DNA of 64,000 nt, taken from NCBI RefSeq assembly GCF_050948215.1, contig NC_135153.1, forward strand, positions 6,538,058-6,602,057, in the 5' to 3' direction. A program made the position numbers and the translations under genes. Every line of letters begins with the position of its first letter. Positions within the stretch are counted from its first letter, which is position 1. Below are positions 50,328 to 61,968 of this stretch, one piece after another. The notes beneath the pieces are model-generated. The model worked only from the letters and a program-made list of their open reading frames with translations. It made no database searches and was not told the origin of the DNA. The DNA comes from Halictus rubicundus (lineage: Eukaryota > Arthropoda > Insecta > Hymenoptera > Halictidae).

Positions 50328-50820
50328 GTTCTCCCGTGTCGCGTTCCTAACCTCTCGAGCACGCCAGCGGCTGCGGCCACAGCCTCCTCTGTCTCTCCTT
50401 GTCCCTCCTTGCGCGCTCTCGCTCCTCCTTTCTCGCTCCCTCTCTCCTCGCTGGGCTGGCTGGCTCGTTCTCCTGCGATATACCCACACACTCGGGAGGG
50501 ACGAGAGATCGAAGGATTCCGGCGTTCTGTCAATAATTAATCACTCGGATCGGACTCCTCGTTCCTCCACGGTTTCTCGATCACCGACGTCGTCTCGACG
50601 TCTACGTCGTAGCTGTCCGCGGTTGTCTCACTTTGTTCACGTGCCACGTTGCCAAACTGTTTTTCGCCGGCGCGACCAGACAGAGCATGCACGAATCGAT
50701 CGTAAAGATACGGGTGGAAAGAGAGTTCACACAGATCCGCACGGTGAAAGACGCTGGCCTCTTGCCGGCCCGGGACACTCAACACACTTCCAACACAAAA
50801 ATATTACATATAGATAGATA

Positions 50821-50828
50821 TATTTATA
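50821..50828 (-). promoter_or_regulatory. Possible TATA box (TATAAATA)
   Basis: A consensus TATA sequence on the cyclin D strand, which would place initiation near 50790-50800 and give a 5' UTR of about 465 bases. It lies inside a generally TA-rich run (50805-50850), so chance occurrence is a real possibility. Confidence 0.25.
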
Positions 50829-51341
50829 TACGTATGTGTATATATATACCGTACACACCGGTGATTATTATGTGTACACGTGCACGGGTCGGGGCCTCTC
50901 GCGTTGTGTCTATGTGTACGATAGACACGTACAGGACCTTGGTCTCGGGCAATGACTCCCGTTTGTATCACTCGCCTAGAGGCCGTCTACGCGAAAACAA
51001 TATTATGTACGGCGACGTACGTGTGTGCTCGCGGTAGGAAAAAAAAACAACGGAAAAACAAAAAAAGAGAAATCCTACGCGACCGGTTACGATGTTCCGT
51101 TTCCTTTCATGCGCACAATAATACACTGTCCCTGTCGTCGTCGTCGTCTCCCGTGTTTTTTTGTTTTTGTTTCCTCTCTCTCTCGAAGTGACGTACACAC
51201 ACGTAGGGTCCGGGCTTCCGAATTTTTCTTCCCCGGGGGATCGTAGTATCCTTCGAAGTTGCTCTCGCGGTCTCTCTCACCGGGGAACGTGTCTCGAACG
51301 AACTCCGCACAGCTAATCTAATAAATAAGAAACTTCGTCGG

Positions 51342-51342
<1 letters not shown>

Positions 51343-51372
<30 letters not shown>

Positions 51373-51402
51373 CGAGACAGACAGACAGACAGACAGACGA
51401 AC
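51343..51402. repeat. (GA)n and (GACA)n microsatellites
   Basis: GA run followed by about five GACA units. On the cyclin D strand this is a long pyrimidine tract that could serve a splice acceptor at about 51318. Confidence 0.85.
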
Positions 51403-51731
51403 ACACGTAGAATTCGAATAAATAAGCGTAATTCGGCCTGTTGCGTCGCCCCTCGGTCGTGGGGTTCGATAGTCCACGGATGGCGAAAAAAGTGTTGCGG
51501 TAGGTCCCTCGGGTCGAAAAGGAAATCGTTTTCCCTTCCTTTTTTTGTTCGAACAAGTCTGCCTGCGGCCGATTTAAATGTCCAACGACGATGCAAGACA
51601 GCCTACCGTCACACTCCCCTTCTCACGATCCGACACTGGCGACTTACCAGGTCAGAATACGGCTGCTCTTGCATTTCCACATCGGCCCTCCCGAAGGGGA
51701 GTAGGTGCGTCCCCACCGCTCGGTCCCCGCC

Positions 51732-51743
51732 GGTCACGTGACC
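51732..51743. promoter_or_regulatory. Palindromic E-box GGTCACGTGACC
   Basis: A perfect 12-base palindrome with a CACGTG core, of the class bound by bHLH-zip factors such as Myc/Max, USF and MITF/TFEB. It lies about 1.4 kb upstream of the cyclin D ATG. A second core (GTCACGTGA) follows at 51777-51785. CACGTG also occurs many times elsewhere in the window, so function is inference. Confidence 0.3.
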
Positions 51744-51776
51744 CCGGATCGATCCCTACCACCGGGGCGCCAGCGC

Positions 51777-51785
51777 GTCACGTGA
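51777..51785. promoter_or_regulatory. Second E-box GTCACGTGA
   Basis: A CACGTG core 38 bases from the end of the palindromic E-box at 51732-51743. Two closely spaced copies are more suggestive of a real site than either alone. Confidence 0.25.
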
Positions 51786-53496
51786 AACAAGACTGACTCC
51801 CCACCACCGGTGCAGAAGATGATTGGGGCGCCAGTGCCAGATTCGCATCGTGTAACTAGAGCCACGGGACCGTCTAGCGAGCGCAGGGTCGTCACCTCCG
51901 CAGTCTCGCGCCGCCTCAGAGACCGTGGCGTTCTAACCTGTCCTCGACAACCTCCGCACAGGATCTTTAAACCTGATGATTTGTTTAGTTAACGCTCCCA
52001 ACATTTCTCCTCGCCTCTACGATACCATTATCTCTCTGACTGGTAAAATGTAAGTGGCCCAACCAGTATTCTTGTGCTTCGTATGCTACGATTACGCTTC
52101 GAGTCAGACTCGCGATGAACATTCCGAACGGGCTCCAGTACTTATGTGTGTCATTTAATTCCCTTCGAACCGAAATAAAATTCTATTTCGTTGCAGCCGA
52201 TATATAGCCTTCGGATAAAATAATAAATATGAACTTTCTTTCTTTTTCCTATGAAATTCCGATCGCAAAATAATTTTTATTATTATAATTGCATAATGAT
52301 CTACTATGATTCTAGTTAACGATGATGGTTTTTGTGGCGAAATTGGTTGCTTAAGGGTGTAGATTATCCTATGTTGGATTATTTTAGACGGTAACTGTTG
52401 CTGTAACAATTTTAGTAATTCTAGCTATTTTATCTTCTTATCCTCGTCGACTGATCGCTCGCTGTTGCCTCGCGATTGGTTGCGCCGCGAGGCGGTGGGG
52501 ATAGCATTGCGACGCAAAGGAGCAGTCACGGCGCGACGCTACAGGGGGAACACTGTGTCTATACATTTTCAGCAAACTAATAGTTCGAATTTTTATGAAT
52601 TATTCAGCAAGGACATCTCGTAAAATCTGTTTTTTTTTCATTTTATCTTGTTAAACTATTTCCATCCTGTATAGAGTCCTGCAATATGGACGAACTTTGT
52701 TTATTTTATTAGAATTTATTTATTTCTTAATTTTTATCGACGAAATGCACAAAATCCTCGGTTTACGAATAAACGTATAAGCTTGTAAACATAATGTTGA
52801 CGTACACACTGAAAGACACGTGGACCGTTAAAGGCGTTTCCCTGTGAACCGAATTAATCCGACAAGTCTTGATTCGATAATTTATTGTTATAAGAGTTTG
52901 TAATGGTTCTCGAAGGACCTGTTTCTCTCCGGAACGATGGCCACGTTGAACGTTCAACAACGTGGCGCAGTGTGCCATTTACACGCAGCACGGCCGTAGC
53001 TCGAGCAAGTTCGAAGAATTACGGACCTACTCGTTTTAATTCGTTCGTGCTCGACTCCGAACTGCTCCACATTGACTTTCGCTATTCAAATTTTCGGTTC
53101 TGTACGGTTACAGGCTAATCTCGACTGTACAGTTCTAAGAAACTCGCCGACTCGTTGAGAAAAATGGCGTCGGAAAAGATCGGGGGAAGTCCGTGGAACG
53201 AAAGTCAGTTCCTCGAGGTGTCTCTGCTATGCGCGCGACCAGAAATGAGGAACCCCGTTTCTAAGAATTCGTCTGCTAACCAGACATAGTTAACACCTTT
53301 AAAAACTAACGTTGGTCGTAATAACAGTTGCGGAAATCCGATAAAAGTTGTGGAATTTAAAGGGGTCATCGCTGTGATCGATTTTAACTCTGAAGATATT
53401 ATCAATTTCCCCCACCCCCAAGTCTTATACATTTTTTCGTACTGTTATTCGACCAGCCTGTCCACGTACCAGGGGCGTACCGTTAATTTTGGGGCC

Positions 53497-53760
53497 CTGG
53501 CTTAACGCTTGGGGCCTGCTCGATTGACCCAAATTAAAACGAAAAATTGCGAAATACTTTTGCATAATTCTTTCTTAAGCTACGAACTGAAATTGTTTTT
53601 AGGGGTTTAGGTTTTAGGGGACCCTGGGCTAACGCTTGGGGCCTGCTCGATTGACCCAAATTAAAACGAAAAATTGCGAAATACTTTTGCATAATTCTTT
53701 CTTAAGCTACGAACTGAAATTGTTTTTAGGGCTTTAGGTTTTCAGGGGGCCCTGGGCTGC
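53497..53760. repeat. 126-bp tandem duplication
   Basis: Two near-identical units (from about 53497 and 53622) sharing cttggggcctgctcgattga, cccaaattaaaacgaaaaat and aagctacgaactgaaattgt. Confidence 0.9.
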
Positions 53761-54164
53761 TGACCATAAAGCCCATGCCTAGGTCCGCCGCTGCTGCGCA
53801 CGTATCTTTTTCAGATCGTGTAAAAGTAGAGTTGGGTGCATTCGCAATGTTCACGTTAGGGGAATCACCCTCTATCAGGGAACTTGCTCTGGCCGCGTTT
53901 TATGGAACGTGCGTCAACACCGAGGGTGCAGGAAGGGCTCGATGGCGAAGGAATCTGAGATTCGCTGGCGCCTGACAATCAGATCCAGAGCGGTCGGTTG
54001 CCGTGATCGAACGAGCTTACGTCTTCCCTCGTTTCAACGAGAAATTGTTGGAGCGTGTATAGGGAAAGTAAGGGCTACTTCCGCCGGATAATTTCAACGA
54101 TCCGGGAGAAAGAAACGGCCCGTGTAGGAGTGGGAATGTCCTTCGTGCACGAAACCCGCGGGTT

Positions 54165-54166
<2 letters not shown>

Positions 54167-54216
<50 letters not shown>

Positions 54217-54234
54217 ACTCTCACTCTCTCTTTC
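54167..54234. repeat. (CT)n microsatellite
   Basis: Over 20 pure CT units, then CACT/CTCA variants. Confidence 0.95.
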
Positions 54235-54794
54235 GTTTGCGATCGCTACACGCTTACTACGTCGACGTACGTGGAACTTACGCGACCGGATGTTGCCACC
54301 GCGCGTACCAGACGACGTCGTAACTACCGAACAATAAGTGTTACGCTGGAATACTACGAGCGAGTAAATCGGAACGGTCTCGAGGACTCCGGATGGGAGG
54401 TTGTACTCTCCACGAACACCGACTAATCAGATGCTCGATTGCTAGGTGCTCGCATAATAGATCGGGCCCGATTAGATCAGCTACGCCCACGGAGGACACG
54501 CGGGATAAAGTATTGCGAAATCAACCCCTCGCACTACGGTAACGAGCCAGATTCATGCTCGAGATTCCCGACTCAATTAACCCCGGAATGAGCGATGCTC
54601 GAGCCGTTATACATTAAAATATTAAGAGAGGCCTTTCTGAACTGTATGTCAAAACGTTGAAGAAATGATATTTATTATTTAACCCTTTGTATCTGATTCC
54701 AAAATGTAGAACTTAAATTAAGCATTTCTGTCCCTTTTCCCTGTGGGACAATTTTAATTGTTTCCGGTTTTAATTATTCTTTTAGGACACTCGT

Positions 54795-54915
54795 ACCGAC
54801 ACATTCGTGACATTTTTCCGATCAAAACGAACCCCAACATGACGCAATTTCGAGCATATTTGGTTGTTTAACTAGCCATTCGCTGGAACCTCGATTATCC
54901 GAACCGACGATGTAA
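54795..54915. repeat. Single left arm of the long-inverted-repeat family
   Basis: Contains cattcgtgacatttttccga, tcaaaacgaaccccaacatg and ctggaacctcgattatccga in family order. Confidence 0.7.
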
Positions 54916-55859
54916 AGTGCTGTGATGATTTGTTGTATAAATCAATAAATATTTAATCTAGCATTGCAGCTAGGCAACTGGTCACGAACAAATGGTTGCG
55001 TCTTCGATTGTGCATTTTGTTAACTCACCTAATTGGTCATGCCTGCAGCTTCATGTCCGGCAATTATATCAGACACCATGTCATATTGATTGACTAGAAG
55101 CGCCAACTTTTCTTTTCTTCACTTTCAGAGCGCAGATCGTATCGATGGAATTTAAATTTCAAATTGTATAGTCAGTCGCATTCATTAACTTTTCGCTGCT
55201 CTGGATGCTATTAGTTCACCTTAATTAGGCTTTACTGTTATTTTTAGCCGGCACGTAGTACTCCGAGTGTTTCAAAGGCTCGCCGTGGTTCGAGGGAACC
55301 AACTGGTTACAATGAATGGCGTGTCCACGTCCATGGCGAATCACTATGGCAATTACAATTTTATATATATGAAAGGAACGAGGATTTTTCGTTCTGCTGC
55401 GTTATTGCGAAGTCTGGATCTGTCTGCTAATCATTTTGATGCTCTATCTCTTTCTTGGATCAATCCCATTCAAGCCTATTTCTCAACACTGACCTACCTA
55501 TAAATCTATTTATAGACTTTCTAATGAGTAGATTGTGGATCTTATGCAGGCATAAAACATGAGCAGCTATGAAACATTAATGAGCTCATTATCCAAACAA
55601 ATTATTGAGATTAGTTTCAGGAATCAATTAGGAACATCTCTAATGTTAATCTAGGATTTTTAAACAAATTTTAATACTTAGTGTTCATAATATACCTATA
55701 GAAAAGTAAACAAACATTGAAAAAAGTCGATTCCTTATTTTATCAACTATGATTCACTTTATATAAATCAAGGACATTGTTTTCAACAATATCTCACTTT
55801 TTTGGAGATTTTCAATTCTTTTAAACATGTTTGCCTCATCCGAAAAATCGGAAGAAATG

Positions 55860-56068
55860 TACACGTTAATAAGACACAACTACCATAAGAATATAAACGT
55901 GATCATCAACTTCAATATAAAATCGGTAATTTTAAGTTTCCGGAATTTTTCAAAAATCGATTTCGCAGTCAAATATTCAGAAAAAATTCACAGTCGTGTG
56001 TGACGTTAAGTAGAATGTTCACGAATTTTTCCGTAATTTTTTGTTAAGCCGAACAGAGGAAATACAGC
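55860..56068. repeat. Dispersed repeat pair, copy 2
   Basis: The partner of 28535-28800, same orientation, about 27 kb away. Both end with gttaagc(a/c)gaac followed by a purine-rich tail. Confidence 0.6.
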
Positions 56069-56724
56069 ATTATCTCCGTAACTGTCGCGGAGGTCTCTAC
56101 CGTAGCTGTCAAAATTTTATCCCCAGCGAGGGGACGAGGATGGACTCGGTTTCGGCATGACCCGTTGTCGTTCTTTGTCATCGTTCTCGGCCATCGGCGA
56201 TGATGCGTGCGATGGTAGTGGAGCCAGCATAGTAGTCGAGACCCCGTATACTCTTTGTCGGGCGATCTTCCGACGAACGAACAGTACTCGCGTTTCCGAA
56301 ACAGCGTCCAGGCGGTTCTCTCGGGGCTGCGACAAAGTGGCCAACCTACCTGTTGCAACCACGTGGTCGGACACGTCTTCGAAGATTTATGCCGCTGGAA
56401 ACCCAGGCGAATATCCTCGCCTCCGGCCGGTTTAAATGGCTTCGACGCTGCCCTATACGAGAGCCCTCTCGCCGCGCTAGTATTTAATTTCACTAGAGCA
56501 TGAATGTTCCGGTCGGTGCTTACCCATCTTTTACGATACGCCTTGCAACTTCTTCCCCTTCGAACCCTCGTGAAGAATCGCTTCGGAGGAGCTTGCAGCG
56601 GCCTTCGAGAAATTGAATCCCGAGCGTGCAAGTCGCTTCTTTGTTTCACCTTTCGGGAAATATTTTTTCTCGAAGGATAACACAATGTTTCAAAATGAAA
56701 TTTCTCCTTCAGAAATTAGTAGGA

Positions 56725-57265
56725 CCAGCGGCGGATCCAGGAGCTTTATCCAGGGCCCCCATCGAGGTCCGAAAAATAAACATAATTAAAATTAAGAACT
56801 CAAGGAAAAATAAATTATTAGTGTTACTTCGGGTTCATTTGGTAGGCTTCCAAGGAGTTAGGGCGCAGGGCCCATTTCACGGTCAGAAAAATAAAAATAA
56901 TTTAAATTAAGAACTTAAAGAAATATAAATTACATAAAAATTGTTGACACTTGAGTTGCTTCGGGTTAATTTGGTAGGCCCCCAAACAGTTGGGGCCCAG
57001 GGCCCCTTCGCCGTCGGAAAAATAAAAATAATTTAAATTAAGAACTTGATGAAAAATAAATTACACAAAAATTGTTGACACTTGAGTTGCTTCGGGTAAA
57101 TTTGGTAGGCCCCCAAACAGTTGAGGCCCAGGGCCCCTTCGCCGTCGGAAAAATAAAAATAATTTAAATTAAGAACTTGATGAAAAATAAATTATAGAAA
57201 AATTGTTGGCACTTGAGTTACTTTGGGTTAATTGGGTAGGCCCCCAGCAATTAGGGCTCGGGGCA
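56725..57265. repeat. About 131-bp tandem repeat, four copies
   Basis: Units share gaaaaataaaaataatttaa, aagaacttgatgaaaaataa and cttcgggttaatttggtagg with a GC-rich 'gggcccagggcccc' part. The GC-rich half resembles 53497-53760 in its gggccctggg content. Confidence 0.9.
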
Positions 57266-58449
57266 CCAAAATTCTTCTTTGTTCTCTAATAGGGTTTTAC
57301 ATTTTATTCCTGGGGCTGACTTGTAGAAAATATATTTAATAACTTTTCGGATGACAATCAGGTCGTTTCACTTTTCTGGACATCTGCAGTCGCAAGCCCG
57401 GTGTCTAGTCGGCATCTTTTGTCGAGCTGGTTCGTTGTTTATCAGCGAACTATAATAAGGACGGATAAGCGTCTGTTGCATTTACAAATTTATGCGGTCG
57501 TGGATGCGGGCGTGCAAGAAGGTCCTGGCTATCTCGTAAATAATACAAATATTCTGTAGATTACCTGTTCAATAAACCATTAAGCCGATCTGTACATGAG
57601 AAAATGTAAAACTTATTTAAATAAAACACGGTTCGTTAAACGGAGAATTATTTCGGCTACGCGAGCCTCGCTTTCATTTTCGCAATTCCGTTCTGCAGAG
57701 AATGTCACTCGCGTTCAACGATATCTCTCTCAAAATAGGAATGATGTGTCCCTTATCGGTACAGTAGAAGATTAGTATAAAGAAATCACAATATTCGTTG
57801 CAAAAGAAAAAAATAACGGGACCGTGCCAATGAAACGAACCGATTACCGAACAATTATGTAAATTGCACGAGTGTAAACACAATTGCGCGCACGCGGAGA
57901 GGGGAATTTGTAAAATTTTGTTATCGAGACAAGCAATAAAGGATAAGGAATTATTGGACATTATGTTTCCCATAAAGATAAGAATACTAATTAAAGGTTA
58001 AGATGACATTCCGCCGGTAATCGACGTGAACTCGCTTATATAATTGCTTTTGTAATCAATGTTTATACAGATGGAACATGTTTAACTGCATTTCAGCGTT
58101 CTCAGCCTTCCGATGAGGGAGAACGATCTACTCTTTCGCAATAGTGATCATCGACGAATTAATTCATTCTACGGAATGGAATGTTAGCATTGCTGGGATG
58201 CGACGAAATTACATCTAACAATGCGACTAATAACGCAATCGAGGTCTAATTCGTGACAATTACCTACAAATAGTTTTCTGCGTTTGCGAAATAATCATGG
58301 TTGTCGTAACCTGTCGGTACAACACAACACTAAGCTGCCGTATTATGTCTAATTCATATGAAATCTAATTAATGTGAATTACGAAACATAACCTCAAAGG
58401 AGATTGAAATTGCTTGAATACGAACGAATTATACTTATATTAATTTGTA

Positions 58450-58710
58450 TTGTAAACTCATGTCAACACCCGAACACCTAAATGACCACTTCCAATTTAT
58501 TTTAGAAATTTGTTTACAGGTAGCAGAATTGCGACAGAAGCGTGTAGAATATTGTAACAATTTTAGTTTTTTTTTCTAATTTATGTTGAATTACATCAAC
58601 ATCCGAACACCTAAGTGTCCACTTTCAATTTATTTTAGAAATTTGTTTGCAAGTAGCAGAATTGCGACAGAAGCGTGTAAAATATTGTAGAAATTTTAGT
58701 TTTTTTTTTT
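58450..58710. repeat. About 133-bp tandem duplication
   Basis: Two units sharing caacacccgaacacctaa, aatttattttagaaatttgt and gcagaattgcgacagaagcg. Confidence 0.9.
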
Positions 58711-59267
58711 ATTTAATGAAGGTGATTGTTCGTACACGTTGATAGCGGACGAATAATTGCACATAAAAGGCGAAAGATTATGTGTCTTCAAATAAAACGT
58801 CCACCGTCCTTTGAAACGACGGTCGTCTTTATCGTTGGTGTTAGAAGGTCGCGAGACCAATTTTTCCTACTTCGGTAAACACGAGCATAATCGGCCGGAC
58901 CCGAGGAACGAGCTGCACCGAGGGAGCAAAGATAGAATTTATCGTTTCGACAGGAGAATCTAATCTCCGCGTGTGGTTTGCGGTGATCGCGATGTAACAC
59001 ATTTTCGAGTGTTTTTTTTTCGGGTTCACGACGATAAACGGAGGTTCACCGAGCAAACCTCCGAGAAACGGAAACCTGTTTGTTTCCTTGGACGACGGGT
59101 CTACCGAAATCTACGTGCTCTGGCCTACAATTCTGCCTGACAAAAGCCGGTAAGCAGGCTCCCTAATTAGCATACCGCACTCAACATTTACGAAAAGTGT
59201 TAACTCTCAACTGCGCCATGTGTAGGACTAGTTCCATTTCTAGGCTCTGTGGTAATTTCCATCATTT

Positions 59268-59580
59268 ATGACCATTCTTCAACTCCTCTTTTATTACTAT
59301 TTATTATTTATATTTTTTATTCTACTCATTACTATTTATAACTATTTATTATTTCTATTTTTTATTCTACTCATTACTATTTATAACTATTTATTATTTC
59401 TATTTTTTATTCTACTTATTACTATTTATTACCATTTATTATTCCTATTTTTTATTCTGCTTATTAATATTTATTACTATTTATTCTCACTATTTTAAAA
59501 ATTTTATGACTACTATTTATTACTTCTATTTTTTATTCTACTTATTACTATTTACTACTATTTATTATTACTGTTTTCCT
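59268..59580. repeat. TTTATTACTA-type tandem array
   Basis: Units of about 48 bases built from attactatttataactattt and tatttctattttttattcta. Continues beyond the inserted MITE to about 59930. Confidence 0.9.
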
Positions 59581-59590
59581 ACTTCCTTTA

Positions 59591-59799
59591 CAGCATTCCC
59601 TCGATATATGTCAACAGCACGGGTCTTGCCCGCGACATATATGGTCCAGGAGATACTATTCTTTGATCTACGCTGAATGTCGTACTCGACCCTTATTCCG
59701 AGCTCCCTGGCCTCTCAAGGGGGTATACCCTGCGGTAGTGGGGATAATTCTGCGCCTTTTATCAGCCAGGAATTTGTGACATATATCTTGTAAGAACCG
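59591..59799. repeat. MITE copy interrupting a TTTATTACTA array
   Basis: A 209-bp diverged copy (left end CAGCATTCCCTCGATATATG). The same pyrimidine-rich tandem sequence lies on both sides (59268-59580 and 59820-59930), showing insertion into a pre-existing array. Confidence 0.85.
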
Positions 59800-60003
59800 T
59801 ATTACTTACAGAGACTTACTTAAGACTGTACTCGTTACTACTATTTTTTTATTCTATTTATTACTACCTACTGTTACCACTTTTTATTCTATCTATTACT
59901 ATTTTTTTATTCTGTTATCATTACCATTTTATTAAAAAAGAAGAAGAAACGTTACATCATTCTGGACTTGTACTTCCGTTACTTGCAATCGGTTTGGACA
60001 ATT

Positions 60004-60028
60004 CTTATTTTGCATAAAAATCCACACT
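60004..60028 (-). repeat. TGCAAAATAAAAA motif copy
   Basis: On the minus strand: gtgtggatttttatgcaaaa followed by taaga. Confidence 0.55.
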
Positions 60029-60029
60029 C

Positions 60030-61960
60030 GTTAGAGATCGTAGAAAATTTTTGAAAATTTTTTTTAGCATCCCCGTTAAAAGATCCACATGGTCTCGGAG
60101 AGAAAGTAATTTTCCGACGTTTATCTGTCCGGGGCGCGTCCTTTTGTCCCCGGCGAAGGGTTTCCGGGATGAGAGTCGAAACTCTGGGGAATTGTCTCCT
60201 CTCTTAATTTCCTTTGTTTCGTCGACCGCGCCGAAATTGATGGACACGCTTCTCGCGTGGAAGCGCAAACACAAAAATGCCACACCGTGACCTGAGGCTC
60301 GTTAAGTGATTATTCGTCGGTTACGTCGAACAGGCGACTCTTCGACGGATCAACGTCCCCGTTTCTGTTACAGCAAGACCCGGCCAGACAAACTGAACTG
60401 CCGCTCAGGGCTAATTAGTGTTTAACTAGCGAAATAATCTTTTTTTTTCTCTCTCTCTCGACCGGTTCACGCCCCCTCGGCAAATGTCTCCACGGGCTCG
60501 TTCAAGAAGCTGCGTGTTCTGATCGCATGAAGACTTTTTCGATCGTGACACGCAATTATGCTTGGTACACGTGTATGGCGCATATACGGTATATGTATAC
60601 AGACAATACGTATATCTATAGAAAATTCATGCTACGTAAAGAAATTTTCTACTGCTTCGTTAAAATAAGAATGGAAAGGTTTTACATTGAAAATTCACAC
60701 ACCGCCATATTTTTTGTCTTTGTCAGCCATTAACGGCATTCAGATTAATATAGTTTACAATTGTGTGTACCATTATGTTCTGGAAAGTGTTCTCTAATTT
60801 TTTAGCCTAGGTAGAACTGTTTACGGTTTTCGTGCAATACCACATTTTTCGAAAAACAGCCCGTTTTTGTAAGAGGATTTTTTATTTAAAGAAGAATAGG
60901 ACTAAATCGTCAGTCTTAAAATAAAATAACAACCTTAACCTGTTCAGGCACGAATTTTTAAAAAACAAATTAGACGATTTTAATTACTCTATAATTAGGT
61001 ATACTTTATGCAATTTAGATAACCGTTATTCGAACAAGACAAAAATGAAAATAATTGTGAATGCGTTAGAAAAAAATTTTTAAATCAAATTGAATGTATA
61101 CATATGTATATCGTTGAAAAAGTTAATAAAATCGGCAAAATGTTTTCATATTCAATAGATTCGTACATATTCTAGTTAATAAACAAATTATTCGATTTGA
61201 AACACAATATTGCATAGTAAAAAGATCTACTTTAAAAATATTCAGACGTTCCTTTTTCACAATTTGTTTGTTCGAATAGTTCTATATTGGATTGAAACAT
61301 TGTTGTAATGGCAATTAATTACGAATTATCTGAAGCATGGAGCACCGAGTGTCAACGAACTGACGGTTTATCCAAATCCATTTGCTGCTATCAGCAAAGT
61401 TGGGCTCGTGTAGTGGCGATCGTGTCGCCGAAGCCGCGGTCGCCAACATAGTTGCAAACGAGCATCAATTTATCAGTCCATTCACTGATATCTCCTGTCC
61501 CCATTCCTACACCACTCCACTGAATGAAGATTTAGCAACGGTTTCAGTAAACATCCTCGACGCAGTCAAAGAATACCACTATCTGCGAGCAATCGATTCC
61601 CTGAGTGGAATCAAGTGCAAAGAGCATCTTCGGACGAGCATCCGCTTCAATCTTTTAACGATAAGCTTATTTCGCCACTTAACGCTAAACACACCGACCA
61701 CTAAAACAAATTATGTTGTCTCATAAAAATGCCCAAAATTGAATTCACTTACATTTCGTTCGCTCTCTATGTGTCTGTACAAACAAAATCAATTGCCATA
61801 AGAGATTGTCAATAATTTCAATGGAATCCTAAAATATAAAATTTGAGGGAATGTCTCTACTAAAAATTAGCGTAATATCAGAACTCGCTAAATCCATTTC
61901 TGAAAAATAGAATATATGAAGACAATTTTTCTAAATATTTTTGTAACAGTTTCAATCAAT
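60030..61960. other. 5' flank of cyclin D, no recognised gene
   Basis: Mostly AT-rich. One plus-strand frame without ATG (61364-61726, about 120 codons) is noted under findings. No repeat ends were seen. Confidence 0.45.
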
Positions 61961-61968
61961 TATTAGTA

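Larger units (their letters stand above)
50328..52560 (-). promoter_or_regulatory. Cyclin D 5' UTR and presumed promoter region
   Basis: This GC- and CpG-rich stretch lies directly upstream of the cyclin D start codon. It holds a TATA-like TATAAATA on the minus strand at 50828-50821, about 490 bases before the ATG. It also holds several CACGTG E-boxes, a near-consensus splice donor CTG|GTAAGT at 51648 that could end a non-coding first exon, (GA)n/(GACA)n tracts at 51343-51402, and a CCAAT-type box (ATTGG) near 52477 in another GC-rich patch. The transcription start is not determinable: either the TATA near 50.82 kb or a start near 52 kb with a spliced 5' UTR is possible. Confidence 0.5.

Noticed and set aside
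50537..50785. 82-codon minus-strand frame in the cyclin D leader
   Set aside because: It begins with GTG and has no internal ATG, so it is unlikely to be a translated upstream frame.
50302..50817. 171-aa plus-strand frame over cyclin D exon 1 and leader
   Set aside because: Shadow on the opposite strand of a real exon.
56044..56685. 213-aa minus-strand frame with several overlapping frames
   Set aside because: Arg/Ser-rich with no domain. Three or more frames are open at once, typical of a GC-rich non-coding patch.
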